Notes: generated by a model not told the origin, from the letters alone. A DNA stretch of 64,000 bases from Medicago truncatula (GCF_003473485.1 NC_053045.1:38662494-38726493), one strand, 5' to 3'. Positions 11,150 through 23,134 are shown, counted from the first letter of the stretch. Translations and numbers: made by a program.

Positions 11150-12043
11150 TCAGCACGAAGCAGAATCAACAATTGACACGGAAGATTGAAGAGATTGAAT
11201 ACTGCTCCTCTTACGCCTCGGCACCAATTTTGCAGCTTCTAGCTTACGCTTAAAAGTTTCAGGAGTGAGACTACGGCTCTGTGAGTGCGACTGATTCGCG
11301 ACTCCGGGATTCTGATCCATGGAAGCAGGAAACGATCTCCTATCCTCGCAGCAACCGAATTTCTGGATAGAAGTGACACAACATTCTTGCCAGTTGAGAT
11401 CGCTGAGATCTGCAACAGCTTCCTCCACCGTCAGCACAGCGAACGCGGAAATGCTCTCGGAAAGCGTAGATCGTGGTAGATCCACCAGATCGATCGCGTC
11501 CACAGCATCAGTCAACACTTTCTGCAAATTAGATCCAAAATCAGTTTCGCAAATTTCATAAAACGAAATTATTCATCGACAATCTCTTCTTCTTTGAAAA
11601 TTCGCATATCAACAACAGCAACATTAGATTAAATAAAAACTCGTTCAACTAACTATTACTACTACAGATCTTCCGAATTCAATTGAACAGTTGAATTTAA
11701 AAATCTATATGATAAATAAATAGATAAAAAGGAAAATCAGAGAGAAATTGTACGTACCTTAGGAGCGTGATGAATTTTCTTGAAGCCGTGAATACGAATG
11801 ACCTGAGAAGAAAAAAACGATGAGAAAATTGAAATTGAAAATGAAAATTAGGTTTGATGAATGAAAATAGAAGGAAATGAATGGAACCTGATTGAGTTGA
11901 TTCATGGTGAGATCAACGGTGTGGCGAGAGTGAAGAAGATGAATGTAATCTTCGAGGCAGATCTTCTCGTTCTTTGCTGGTCGCTTCTTCGTGGAGATTG
12001 CGTGTGGTACCATTGCCATTCCCGTTGAGAATTCTTCTGCCAT
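11150..12043 (-). CDS. Conserved-looking plant protein of unknown function, three exons
   Basis: Exons 11888-12043 (52 codons, phase 0), 11758-11802 (15 codons) and 11150-11521 join through GT-AG introns to a 190-residue protein. The ATG at 12043 opens MAEEFSTGMAMVPHAISTKK. The best-structured part is residues 27-95: CLEDYIHLLHSRHTVDLTMN, then VIRIHGFKKIHHAPK (exon 2), then VLTDAVDAIDLVDLPRSTL, probably a small helical domain. The rest is Ser/Gln-rich with a basic cluster PRRKRSS near residue 170 that could be a nuclear signal. I do not recognise the family by name. The coherent exon phases, the clean protein and the tiny 45-base middle exon argue for a real gene. No membrane segment or signal peptide. 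Confidence 0.75.
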
Positions 12044-12124
12044 TGAAATTTCAAATTTCAATTCAAACTGAAAATGAAAGAGGGAAATGGGAACTTTTAT
12101 ACCCCTCCTCGCGCGCTTTTTCAC

Positions 12125-13219
12125 GAGTTTGTTACTAGTCTATTAGCACTTCTTCTAGATCTTTCTTGTTTGTTTGCAAAATTAAATAATATTATATAGT
12201 TAAAATGGAAGTTTTCATTAGTTAAGTCAATAATAGTTACCATAATATAACAAGATTCTGTGTTAATAAGTGTAAAAATATGTGAATTTTAGTTTTCATT
12301 CAAATATATTAAGGTTGCGTTTGGCCTACTTGTTTCGAGTTTAAAAGTTATTTTGAAATTAAAGTTAAAAATAATAGCTTTGAAAATAAAACTAAAGTTG
12401 TTTGCTACTTATAACTTTTCTAAGATTTTTAATCTACTTTAAAACTAAAAATGTTTGGCAAACTAAAATTTCTTAAAGATATCATAATTGCATTTTGATA
12501 TTTTTTTAAACAGCCTACATTAGAAAACTTGTAAAATAATACTTAAATCATGTTTGGTAAACTAAGATTTCTTAAAGATATCACAATTGCATTTTGATAT
12601 TTTTCTATAAAATTATGTTTGGCTCTTCTTCTACTCATTCACATATGTTATCAACAAATTTGACGACAAATACATTATAAATGAAGGAGTGGATTGACTT
12701 GTTAAAAATGGAGCTTCGTCTTTTTAAAATTTGCAAATTTGAGAAAGTTGTCGTGTTAATTTATTGTCATGGCAGATGCATATGGTGTGGCTCAATGCGT
12801 TTGTAGTTTTTCTTCTTTTTATTGTTTTTATTTTTTTTCCACGCTGATAAAAATAATGCATTATAAGTATATATGTATCAATGGAGAAAATTACACGCAT
12901 GATTGCTTGGTCCAATTATAAATATAAATTTTATAGAGAACAAAAACACTCTTCTAAATCATAAGGAAAAAAAACACTCCTAAAACTCTTCATTTGGTTT
13001 TTAAACTCATCAAAGAATTCAAAGACATAAAAGGAAAACGTAGAGAAAAAGGAGTGTTAACAACAAGATTTACTCTTGATTCCTTAATTGTATTAATAGA
13101 TACACAAGTATATACATAAATCGCAAATCACATTCTATGTAGCTGCTAAATGGAAGAACAACCACATTAATTTAGCATAATTTACATAGTTTAGGTAACA
13201 TACGCATTAAGTTTGGAAG
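12125..13219. other. Intergenic with a short tandem duplication
   Basis: No gene. From about 12310 to 12610 the sequence is a dispersed repeat with wording such as TTTGGCAAACTAAA; see the duplication at 12451-12604. Confidence 0.4.
12451..12604. repeat. Direct duplication, 55-base unit at 99-base spacing
   Basis: ATGTTTGGCAAACTAAAATT at 12451 recurs as ATGTTTGGTAAACTAAGATT at 12550, and both run on through TTCTTAAAGATATCA, then AATTGCATTTTGATATTTTT. Four or so differences separate the units. Confidence 0.7.
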
Positions 13220-14358
13220 TTAAGCAGTAGGGTAAGATGCTTCCATTGCAATGCCACAAAGTCCTTCGGCTGCATCGACTCCCCTTTGCATCTTAATGTA
13301 TCCTTCTTCACCCCAATCAGTTCCCCATGAATTCTTAACCAACCAATACTTGGTTCCATCATTACCGACACCATAACCTACGGCTGTGACACCATGGTCC
13401 AACTCAGTTCCACATGAACCAGTAAAGACACCACTTTTGTAAAACTGAAAGTCAGACCCACTAGCATCAATAGCTACGGAAATTGGTTGATTTGCCACAG
13501 CTTTCTGCAGTGCCTGCTCATTGTTGGCAGGGACATCTTCATACCCGGTAATAGTAACTGCATGGATGGATGCTTTGTTTGCACTGCAAGTTCCGTCAAC
13601 ACCTTGATAGGGGTATTGAGCTTCAGTGTTGAGTCCATGATTTTGAATGATGAATTTGAAAGCATCATCCATAAGACCACCCTCACAACCTTGGTCTACA
13701 CCTTTTGTGTCACAATCAACAAGTTCTTGTTCCGATAAAGAGACCAACTTCCCAGTACTCAACTTATGGATTCCTTCGGTTGCCGCAACAGCAGAAAATG
13801 CCCAACAACATCCTACAAAAAGGTAAATTAAAATTAACTAGAGTTTAATGACAATTCAATATTTGATCACATAGTTTGTAATTGAATGCATTACATAATA
13901 GATAGACACTTACCACATTGACCTTGGTTCTTCACTGGTGTTACTGCTCCTTTCTTTCTCCAATCCACTGTTGATGGAACACTTGCATTTTCATACTTAA
14001 AAGTACTTGTCTTTGTGATTGAGGAGCACATATGACCTTTGAATTTGTTTCTAGATGCTATGAACTCCTCGTTGGTGAGGTCTGCAAATTGATTAATGCC
14101 TAATTTGTATAACTTGTTATTGCCAGCATTGTTGGAAGCTTCAATGTAATTTACGTTTTCTTTGAATATCTTTAAACGATTCTCTCTTTCTTGAAGATCC
14201 TTATAGACTTTGCCATAGTGAACCATCCATTGTTCATGCTTCTCATATATGTTGGAGTCATCTTGGAGAGTACGAGAAGTGACTTGAATAGCAAACAATC
14301 CCAAACATAAAAGCAATGACAATGAAATGCTATGATATAATTGATTATTGGCAGTCAT
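13220..14358 (-). CDS. Papain-family (C1A) cysteine protease, SAG12-like
   Basis: Exons 13914-14358 and 13220-13812 join at a phase-1 intron in the same place as in the protease at 6410-7688, giving 345 residues. The N-terminal signal peptide ([19 protein letters not shown]) is followed by the I29 prodomain with [20 protein letters not shown] and [12 protein letters not shown]. The mature enzyme starts about at [20 protein letters not shown]. Catalytic Cys in [12 protein letters not shown], His in [11 protein letters not shown] and Asn in [19 protein letters not shown], with the oxyanion Gln in NQGQCG, are all present. The doubled cysteine (CCW) is common in SAG12-type proteases. No C-terminal KDEL or granulin. 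Expected in senescence- or stress-linked vacuolar proteolysis; that role is known for the family, not shown here. Frame is fully intact. Confidence 0.92.
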
Positions 14359-14476
14359 CGTAATTAATTAGTAAAGGATGAGACTAATTTGGAACCAACA
14401 ACTGCTTCAGGTTGATTAATATTTATCAGTTAAAGGTGAGAAAGATGTGTTGTGCTTTTACCCATATTTTTTTTGG

Positions 14477-14484
14477 TATTTATA
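14477..14484 (-). promoter_or_regulatory. TATA box of the second cysteine protease
   Basis: TATAAATA on the minus strand, about 120 bases before the ATG at 14358, at a normal distance for a plant promoter with a short leader. Sequence match only. Confidence 0.5.
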
Positions 14485-15782
14485 GGTAAGTTAATGATGA
14501 ATTATGTATTATATTAATAATTTTGTAGTGCTAAAAACAATTTTCTATTCAACGTAACTGTGACAATTTTCTGAATGAGACCGAATGTCCGAATCTAGCT
14601 AATTACTGAAGGCATTTTTTGGTACAAATAATTATATCACAAATCACAATCATCTCTCTTTTTGTTTCACGGCAACAAGTGCTATTGAATAAACAAATAC
14701 TCAATAAAGAGATTAAGTTCATTGTGATACTTTTATATATTAGAAAAATGTTTCATAGTGTTTACGGATATTTTGTCTTAGAAAAGGTAAATCAAATCTG
14801 AAATACAAGTAAATGTTTGATCACCGTGACTTGACTACGGGAGCCTAAGCTAATCAATAAATAGACTCACGTTTGTATAAGATTGTTTGAAAATGTCTGT
14901 AAAAAAGATTGTATCGTTAATTGTTTTAAAATTTAATTATTCGAATGTAAAAGACGGTTGAATTGTAGAAGATTAAGAATAAAAGAACATGGAATTTGAA
15001 AGATCGAATTGTTAAAGCAAATGGCTTGATTGTCCTTTTGATCCTCTGTTTAATTTTTTTTGAACAAGTTGATCCTCTATTTAACTAAAGTTGTGGTCCT
15101 ACAATTTTTATTTTTGATGCGTTTTGTTTACGACTCATGTTTTTGATCCAAAGATGATCACGTTTATCACGCAAAAAGGATGGATTTTGTTGATCCTAAA
15201 AGTGATATTTTCTCTTGAGATTTAACATTGAGGATTTGAGGCAAAATCAAACACTTTCGACGTCAAAAATTCCGTGCCAAAAAATCTAGGTTGGGACTAA
15301 TATTGCAACAAACATGAAAACTGAGGATCAAAAATTTTGATTTTAGAAAAGGATATTATTTTCATGTATCTAATCAAATAGGGGGGATGTAATTGAGTCG
15401 ATGTAAATCGTTGAATAGCAAATGGCCTAGAAAGTTTTACAAATAAGTAAATGAATGTAAAAATTAGAAATTTGAATTGAAATGTTTGACGAAAAGGTAA
15501 ATTACTTTAAAGTTAAATTTAATCTTTAATTTGAACTTATATATAAATTAATAAATATCAAATATTAAATAGTTAAATTATTAAACTAATGATATAGTAA
15601 GATCCTATCAATGATATGTCAACAAATAAAGTCTTTTAGAATATGAGACATTTTTTTTTAGAATATGAGACATAAACGTTTGTAAAATAAATAGGGGCTA
15701 AAATTTAAAACTGAAAATTTATAGGACAAAAAAATAGAAGATATATTCTAGAGAGATTAACACTGAAAATTGATAATCGAAC
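14485..15782. other. Intergenic, nothing recognisable
   Basis: AT-rich DNA with a short repeat GATCCTCTGTTTAA / GATCCTCTATTTAA near 15040-15080. No conserved frame. Confidence 0.35.
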
Positions 15783-16196
15783 ATGAATTGGCATTTGTTT
15801 GTGAGACGAGCATGGTGCTTTTGTCTTGGCAAAGACAATGAGCTTCTCTCCTATGTTCCCAGTTGCAACGATGAAGCAACAGGTATGCTCCAAGCGATGC
15901 AATGGATCAATGATATGCAATTTGAAAATGTGGTTTTTGTGATCGATTCTAAGACAACAATTGACGCTTTTCATAGACAAATTGATTTCATGGAATTCGG
16001 TCATATTAATTATATCACAGTTTGTAGGGATTTTTTCTCAACTCAATTCACAAAATCTCAAGTAGAATGTCGTCGTAGACAAACAAACATGCTAGCTCAT
16101 ACATTATCACCCGAGACCACTTTATTAGCTACTATCATTATTCATTTTGTTATACCTCAATATATTGATTTACTTCTTATTAAAGATATGCTATAA
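15783..16196 (+). pseudogene. RNase H fragment of a non-LTR (LINE) retrotransposon
   Basis: A 137-residue open stretch reads as the C-terminal RNase H-like (RVT_3) domain common in plant LINE ORF2 and derived proteins. It has EATGMLQAMQWINDMQFENV, then FVIDSKTTIDAFHRQ with the central Asp in a DSK motif, and VECRRRQTNMLAHTLS with the usual RRQxNxxAH motif near the end. The first catalytic Asp of the fold is not visible and there is no RT upstream. This is an isolated remnant, oriented rightwards. Confidence 0.65.
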
Positions 16197-16271
16197 GCTC
16201 CTTTCTTTAAAAAAACACTAAAAATTGATATATTTATAGTAACTAAATAAACATATTTGTTTAAAAAAAAA

Positions 16272-16293
16272 ATATATATATATATATATATAT
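16272..16293. repeat. (AT)n microsatellite
   Basis: About eleven AT units following an A-run. No other content. Confidence 0.9.
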
Positions 16294-16842
16294 TTAACTG
16301 TGATATATATAATACAATGGATCCACGATTATGCTTTATTGGCAGGCACTTCCTTGATTTGCGAATTTTATATATCCCTATCTCCTAATCATGATGATTT
16401 AAGGCTTTGTCAAACTATTGTCTCCATTAAAATTTAAAAAAACTAAAGAGTTGCAGTTAAGAAAAGATCATGGAAGAAGGAAGGTGCCTGGAAGCACATC
16501 CACAAAGAGAGGGAGGGCATTTTTTATTATTATAATATTAAGTAATATACCCAACATGTGGCAATGGTTTGTGGACAAAGCAAAGAAAGCTAGCATAGTG
16601 CATGCAATCAATTCACATGGGCGCATATAACATCATCCTTTACAAGATACTCCAGAGACTATATATGGCCTCTTAATATCCAAACTCATTCAAATAAAAA
16701 CTGCAAATCAACCAAATTTTGAACACTGCATCACTGCATAACATCATCCTTTTCCTAAAAACTAGTGTTCGGATTGACTGTTTAGCCTGGTTAAGATTTC
16801 ATATTCATTATACACTTACGCGGTTACATACAATTACAAGTA

Positions 16843-17042
16843 GAGAATTGCTGTTCCCACATGTTGTTTGGCTGTGCCACACGAGTAAAATACGAAAATG
16901 CCCTTCGGTAGTTTGCTACCGAAGTTTTTAGGAAACCGACGGCAATTAACTGCCGAGGAAATCTGAACTTAAACAATTTCGGCAGTTAACTACCGAAGAA
17001 AACTGCGGAAGAAAACCTCGGTAGTTAACTGCCGAGGAAATC
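16843..17042. repeat. Left TIR of the PMD-MULE, with four internal palindromes
   Basis: About 200 bases matching the right TIR in inverted orientation. It contains four palindromes of one type, including CTTCGGTAGTTTGCTACCGAAG-like at 16903-16924, CGGCAATTAACTGCCG near 16939, TTCGGCAGTTAACTACCGAA near 16979 and CCTCGGTAGTTAACTGCCGAGG-like at 17016-17037. Three of the four centre on TTAAC. Confidence 0.85.
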
Positions 17043-17317
17043 TTCATCTAAAAAACATTTCAAAATCATTCTAAATTATTTTGAAAGCCGTATTTTTACA
17101 CAAAGTTTTAAAATTCATCATAACAGTTCAAATAACAAATAAATATTGGTGCAAATGCACAACTTAATTAAACCAACATTTTTGTACATTAAACAAAATA
17201 AAAAAAGCCCATGAAATTAAAAATAATGTCATCAAAGTAGAAATATACAAATATACATAACTCAATGTCATCAAAAGACTAAAACTAAAAAATAAGTCCT
17301 AAAAAAGGAAAATAGTA

Positions 17318-19811
17318 CTACTGGTCCTGATCCTGCTGATGGTGCCTCCTCCTCGGCCTCTGGGCTCTCCTCCTGGTCAAAATCGGCGCGATCTGCTCCC
17401 TCATATGGGTCATGGCCTCAAACCACTGCTGAGGGGTCATGCTCATGACCTCCTCCTGGCCTAACTGCGCATCAGCGTAGGCAACAGCGCCACTAACCAT
17501 GTCATAGGTGTCAGGCGAGCTTCTCGCCTCATACCGCTCCCACTGGTCTGCAATGATCTGCTCTTCATTTACAGGCCTCGGAAGATCTCCTGGAATAGGT
17601 GGCAAGATCTGAGGGTGAGACACCCTAGTGTACCATATGACGTCCCCGATCGTCATATGGCGGGTAGCCATCCGCCACCCGCCATGTATCCTCTCCTGCC
17701 TGCTCACCCCGATCGTCCGCCTTAAGCGTGTGAGTGCGGAAGTCGACGAACATCTGCACAATTGAAGGCGGTGGGAGGTCCCTAACATCAGTCGGATGTC
17801 TGGGGATGGTCTGCACGTATCCGTACTGCCTCAAAACCCTCTCGGGCAAGTGACGGTACACCCTACGGACACCGCACATAATCCATCCAGAATACCAGAA
17901 AACCTCCTCGAAGTCCTGGATCTCTCTGTGCTCCTCGTACGGCCTTCAGCATGCATCATCTAACTGTATACGATCGAGCAGTGACCGATACGTGATCCCC
18001 TCCCCATGACCCTTCTGGAGCTTCCACCTCGCTGCAACCGGATAGTTTTCCAGGTAGTCAGTGTTGAGATCAACCCTGAAAAATGCGCCAAAAACCATGC
18101 CTGCACAAACCAAACAAATAACATTTATAAATTATTACGCACAGAAAAATATAACAAAAAAATAAAGTTAACATAAATATAAAATTTAAGTTTTCTTACA
18201 GTGAGCAGTGTCACGCTCCCCCCAAGCGCTCTGTGTCCAGGCCTACATGCATCCGCCAACTCGCCGTATAGGTAGGCGAGGGTCATACCTCCCCAGGAAT
18301 AATTACGCATTCCTGCGTAGCCGTCCGCCATGGTCGTCAAATATATCAGCTCGATGCGCTTGTTGCTTCTATCGTCAAACAACAAGCATCCGACCAAGTA
18401 CATAAGGTACCACCGGACACAGTATGTCCTGACCCTCGCCAGCTCCTCAAGCTCCTCAGGATCCTCCGTACCCGCCAATACGTTGGCCCTACCAAGGTAC
18501 GAGGTATAGAAGTCCCTCAGCCTCGGGTAGCTAATGTACCCACCGTACTCCTGGTTGCAGATCTTTTCAGCCTCATGCTGGGACACACCCAGATACGTCA
18601 TCAGCAGTGCCGCTCCCTCATGCTTGGGCATCTTCTTCTCATAATCCAACATCCGCCCCTCAATAGGAAGATGCGTGAGACATGCGAAATCATCCAATGT
18701 CACAGTCATCTCCCCCATCGGCATGTGGAAGGTGTTGGTCTCCGGATGCCACCTCTCGCATAAAGTCAGCAGCAGGGCATGAGGCACGGTGGAGTACCCC
18801 AAGTAAACCAAATCGTGTAGCCCGCTCTGCTGAAGCGCATCCCAAAACCAATTCTCATTCCCGTTAGGGCGTCCGAGAGTGAGAATCTTGGCCACATGAT
18901 TAATCGGTTTAAGCACGCGGGTCTTACGAACCTGAAATAATAGAAAAATAAATATGGTTTAAACAAAAACACATATAAAGAAAACAATTAAACATAAAAA
19001 ATAGAATTAAAAAAATAAACATATAACAGTGTATATAATAATTAAAACAAACACACATTTAAAGAAAATAATTAAACATAAAGAAAAAGAATTAAAAAAA
19101 AACACATATAGAGGCGGATATAATAATTAAAACAAACACACATTTAAAGAAAATAATTAAACATAAAGAAAAAGAATTAAAAAAAACAAATATAAAAGTG
19201 CATATAATAATTAAACAAACACACATTTAAATTAAAGAAAATATTTTAACATAAAGAAAAACCAATTAAAAAAACACATATAAAAGTGGATATAATAATT
19301 AAACAAACACACATTTAAATTAAAGAAAATATTTTAACATAAAGAAAAAACAATTAAAAAAAAATACACTTACATTATTTGAATTATACCAGAGTGGCAA
19401 CGCCACATGACCGGCATAAGAGTGGAGCAAGGACAAGTCAGCCGGTCCACTAGGAAAGGGATGGTCCGTAGGTAACACCTCCGGTGCAGCAGCTGCTGCA
19501 ATGTCATCCTCGTCTCCTGCATCCTGCTGCTGTGGTATATGATCCTGGTCATATCCACCATCCGTCACATCATGCTGTACCTGATCCTGATAGTTCAGGT
19601 ACTCCACCCCAGTCTAGTCAACAGGCTGTGACGGGTCAACAACCTGTGACTCGTCAGGCTGTGTAGCCTGAGAGCTTCCTGAGCCAACTCCCCTCCGACC
19701 TCTACCCCTCTTTGGGATGTGGCCGCTCTGCCTCTCCCTGCGGTGGCTCTGAGTCATGGCGCGCCTACCACCAATTATCTTCGATGGATCAATGGGGTCC
19801 TGATCGGCCAT
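17318..19811 (-). pseudogene. Plant mobile domain (PMD / MAIN-like) gene, disrupted
   Basis: Exons 19374-19811, 18200-18931 and 17318-18100 with clean GT-AG borders. Exon 1 encodes a basic, then Gln/Asp/Ala-rich N-terminus. Exon 2 holds the PMD core: WFWDALQQSGLHDLVYLGYS, then HALLLTLCERWHPETNTFHM, then MTVTLDDFACLTHLPIEGRM, down to YSWGGMTLAYLYGELADACR. Exon 3 carries the C-terminal half and a basic tail (RRRAQRPRRRHHQQ). The gene is broken by a TAG at 19614-19616 in exon 1, a 10-base deletion near 18078 relative to the copy at 1-722, a TGA at 17946-17948 where that copy has TGG, and a frameshift near 17660. Such genes are often annotated as serine/threonine phosphatase 7 long-form homologs by chance fusion; no phosphatase domain is present here. 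Confidence 0.85.
18960..19362. repeat. AT-rich minisatellite inside intron 1 of the PMD gene
   Basis: About 4-5 imperfect copies of an 80-90-base unit. Each has AACACATATA, a variable GGATATAATAATTAAA-like part, CAAACACACATTTAAA and GAAAATA.TTAACATAAAG-like wording. It fills nearly the whole intron (18932-19373). Confidence 0.8.
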
Positions 19812-19829
19812 ATCTACAAAAAAAAAAAA

Positions 19830-20520
19830 AAAATTAACATCATTTCAATAACCTAATCAAACACATTAAACCTAAACTAAACATAAACATAAACCTAATT
19901 AAACCTAAACTAAACTAAACATAATTAAACCTAATTAAACATAAACATAAACACATTAAACCTAAACTAAACATAAACAAAATTAAACTCATTAAAAGTA
20001 CAACAATGAACATAATTCTCGTGTAACCTAAACTAACTAAAAAATCAAAATAAACTTAACCAAAGTATAATTAACATCATTTCTATCATTTCCATAACTA
20101 AACTAACTAAATAATCAATAAAATTGTCATTGAGACATTTTATCAAACACTTTGTGTGCAAAGTATAAAACATATTCAAATTGTGTTCATTTGCCACCAT
20201 TCAAAGCCACATTATGATTTAAACTACATAGGCAACAACTACATTCATTTATCAATACATAAACTACACGTGCAATGATGAAATTGTCAATTCATTTATA
20301 AAACCTAACCAAATGCAAACTACTCAATTTTTTTTAAAAACTTAACATAAACAAATTAACATTAACATTAAAATGATTGACACAACTTACTTGTGATAAT
20401 GTGCACTTGATTTGCTTGCAATTCGTGAAAATGGATTTGGTGAAGATTGGAGAGAAATTGAGAATTTTGAATGTTTTTTTGTAAATGGGAGGTTGTGGTT
20501 CTGCGTTCTAGTTATGTCCA
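19830..20520. other. 5' flank of the PMD gene inside the MULE
   Basis: Low-complexity CCTAAACTAAACATAAA-type repeats occupy about 19855-19990; the remainder is AT-rich with no coding frame. It presumably held the promoter of the PMD gene. Confidence 0.5.
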
Positions 20521-20667
20521 GATTTCCTCGGCAGTTAACTACCGAGGTTTTCCTCGGCAGTTAACTGCTGCCGGTTTCCTAAAAATTTCGGCAGTTTACT
20601 ACCGAAGGACATTTCCGTATTTTACTCGTGTGGCACATCCATACTATATGTGGGAACAGCAATTCTC
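20521..20667. repeat. Right TIR of the PMD-MULE, with three internal palindromes
   Basis: Inverted counterpart of 16843-17042 with one palindromic unit fewer. It includes CCTCGGCAGTTAACTACCG, CCTCGGCAGTTAACTGC and TTCGGCAGTTTACTACCGAA. The outer 20 bases are an exact complement of the left end. Confidence 0.85.
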
Positions 20668-20676
20668 TTATAAGTA

Positions 20677-23034
20677 TCCGTTATGCGGTTAAATCCATAA
20701 ATTTTTAGATATCCATGAGTATATTTAGATATCCACATATAACGTTTTTTAAAATGATTTTTGTTAAAAAAAATCTTTTTACAATTACTTAAGCTTAAAC
20801 AAAAAATCATCACATTCATTTCCTTCTTTTTACACCAAAAAAAAAAAAAAATCCTTCTTTTTACCAAAACATAACAATATTCTTACACAATAATATACAT
20901 ATACATAATAATATTCATACATTTATTTCTAAGCATAAAATAGTTCGTCAACTTTCCTTCAAAAAATGCGTATTTTTTTTACGAGTTGAAATAATCTTTT
21001 ATGTTTAAGTAAGGATACTTGGGTATTTTACTTACTTTAACAACGGATACAGATATTTGTGTGCTCGGGTAACATCAAATCCCCATTTGTATCAATTAAG
21101 TAACGATAATTAAAATATTCATTTATTTTATCAATTGATATTCATTCATTAGGATAGTCATCATGTATCCGTCATCAACAGATACATAATTTTTTTCCAT
21201 CTTTAGTCCACTATTCTATACTCTCTTCGTACTCTTAAAATATCAAAATAAGTTAAATTTGTATTAAAACGAGACTTAAAAAAGAATAAAGGATGTAACA
21301 TATACAATCTAGTTGAGTTGTCTTAATGAATATTTTTAAAATATAAACATTTTATGATTTTTTTTAATAAAAAATTAAAAATATAAATGCCTAAAGTCTA
21401 CGAAAGGAGTACAATTTTTTGTTATCGTAATTAAAGTACATGTATTTTTTTTTTTATCATACAACCATCAAAATCAATATGTTTAAATAAATATTGACGG
21501 TGAAACCGAATCGCATTCCATGCATTTCCACTGTCAAAAAATCTTAAGCACATGCCATTTTTCATTTTTCTTTTATTTTTTAGGGGAAGCACATGCCATT
21601 TGTTCTTCTCTCAGATAATAAAGATGATTTCAGAACCCATATGATCTCACCAATCATCAACACCCTCTAGTGGCAATTTGTTTTTGGGTACACTCCTCAA
21701 GTGGGGTAGTCATACCTCTTTGAACTAGAGACATTAATTCTCTAAACTAATTTTGATTATACCTAATTTTATTTTGATCTTTAATTTGATATTTTTATAG
21801 TTCCTCCTATTGCTTCCACTTCAAAAATATATCCAAATTGGTTAGTGTTATGGTACATACGTTTTTTGGCCCGTATCATCCAACATTAAGACCAATTAGG
21901 AATATGACATAAAGCTCCAATAAACAGACCCGTCTAAGTTCATTGAGGTGACCATCTCGTCAGGTCACTTGAGATCCAACTTCCTGCAGCATTTTAAGAG
22001 GAATAGCACTTTCAAATGATGTACTAGGTTAAATTTAGTTGTAAAGGTGGGTATATGTATCATACTCTTGACTTGAGATCAAACTTTCTCACATTCGTAT
22101 ATGACCTTATTTGACTAATTCAAAGAGATTAAATTTCTTAACTGCACATGAGATAGATAATTGCTAATATAAGGGTATCTCAAGCCAAAATCCACCCACT
22201 AAAAGACGGTCAAAAGGGCACGTGGTGGCTTTCCCACTAGTTATTATTAATGTAGTACTAGACTTAATTGCATTTTGGCCTCTTAAGTATCACAATCTTG
22301 CAATTTTGATCCTCTATAAAAAAAACAATAACAAATCAGTCCCTTAAGTTTATCCCCGCATCATTTAAAGTGAGGTGCCACGTGTGACTTTCTATTTTCT
22401 TAGAGGACAAAATCGAAAGATTATGATACTTAAAGGATCAAAACTGTAATTAAGACTAATAAATAAACTGCAATTTTTTATTTTAAATTAAAATATTGCT
22501 TTTAAAAAAATCAAATACTTCAATTTTTAATACATTAAATACATAACTTTTAAAAGAACTTATTATTTAAAGTTCTTAAAAATGTTTTAAACCATAGTAG
22601 TTACTAACATTTTCTATAAATAAAACATTGGCGACTTTCCAGTAATACCGTTAAGTTGAGGAGACCCAAAACAAAACATTTTCTCCTCCCAGACAGCTGT
22701 TCCATAGCTGTCCAATTCTTCTCACCATGTGACCCTACTACACAAACACATAGATGCAGATACCCCCCACAGATTTATTTATTGGGATTTCAACCCAACA
22801 CAATAATATATTGAATTAAAAATAAATAAATAAAAGTTGATGATTATAATGTACTAATATATTTATATTGAATTGAATTCATCATATTGTTGTTCTTCTT
22901 GTGCCTTTCTAACATTCCCTCTGGCTCCTTCACATACATACATGTCTTTATAAAAAAACCTATGCTACATGCTTCTTCATTTTGTTTGTCTACTTGACAC
23001 ACACATTAATTCATACACACACATTGCATTGCAT
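20677..23034. other. Intergenic, 2.4 kb, upstream of the bZIP gene
   Basis: No coding frame of note. It contains the palindromic repeat at 22263-22454 and AT-rich sequence. The last few hundred bases (CT-rich stretches and AACACACACATTAATTC-type sequence) are the probable bZIP promoter. Confidence 0.4.
22263..22454. repeat. MITE-like imperfect inverted repeat
   Basis: CTTAATTGCATTTTGGCCTC, running on to TTGATCCTCTA, is matched in inverted orientation by TAGAGGACAAAATCG to CAAAACTGTAATTAAG over about 54 bases per arm. The centre is unique and has a CCACGTGTGAC motif. No clear target duplication. Confidence 0.65.
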
Positions 23035-23050
23035 TGTATATATAAATAAG
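23035..23050 (+). promoter_or_regulatory. Probable TATA box of the bZIP gene
   Basis: TGTATATATAAATAAG lies about 90 bases before the ATG at 23135. This is the only good TATA element nearby; there is no other support. Confidence 0.5.
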
Positions 23051-23134
23051 ATCACATTTCATTTGTTGAGGCAATTCCACTGTAGCTAGCTAGTTTTTTT
23101 TTTGGTTATAGAGTTTATCTCTTTTCTCTCAAAT

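Larger units (their letters stand above)
16843..20667. mobile_element. Mutator-like element with PMD cargo gene, 3.8 kb
   Basis: The ends are inverted repeats: GAGAATTGCTGTTCCCACAT at 16843 and its exact complement ending at 20667. The flanks carry a 9-bp target duplication with one mismatch, TTACAAGTA (16834-16842) and TTATAAGTA (20668-20676), the length typical of Mutator transposition. The TIRs are about 150-200 bases long and are built of short palindromes. The only gene inside is the decayed PMD gene on the minus strand; no transposase is seen, so the element is non-autonomous. Confidence 0.85.

Noticed and set aside
18125..18199. Extension of PMD exon 2 into VRKLKFYIYVNFIF..
   Set aside because: This is read-through into the intron; the GTAAGA donor at 18199 and the matching site at base 67 in the other copy show the exon ends at 18200.
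17318..19811. Annotation as serine/threonine protein phosphatase 7 long form
   Set aside because: No metallophosphatase motifs are present; the name is carried over from chance fusions with PMD in databases.
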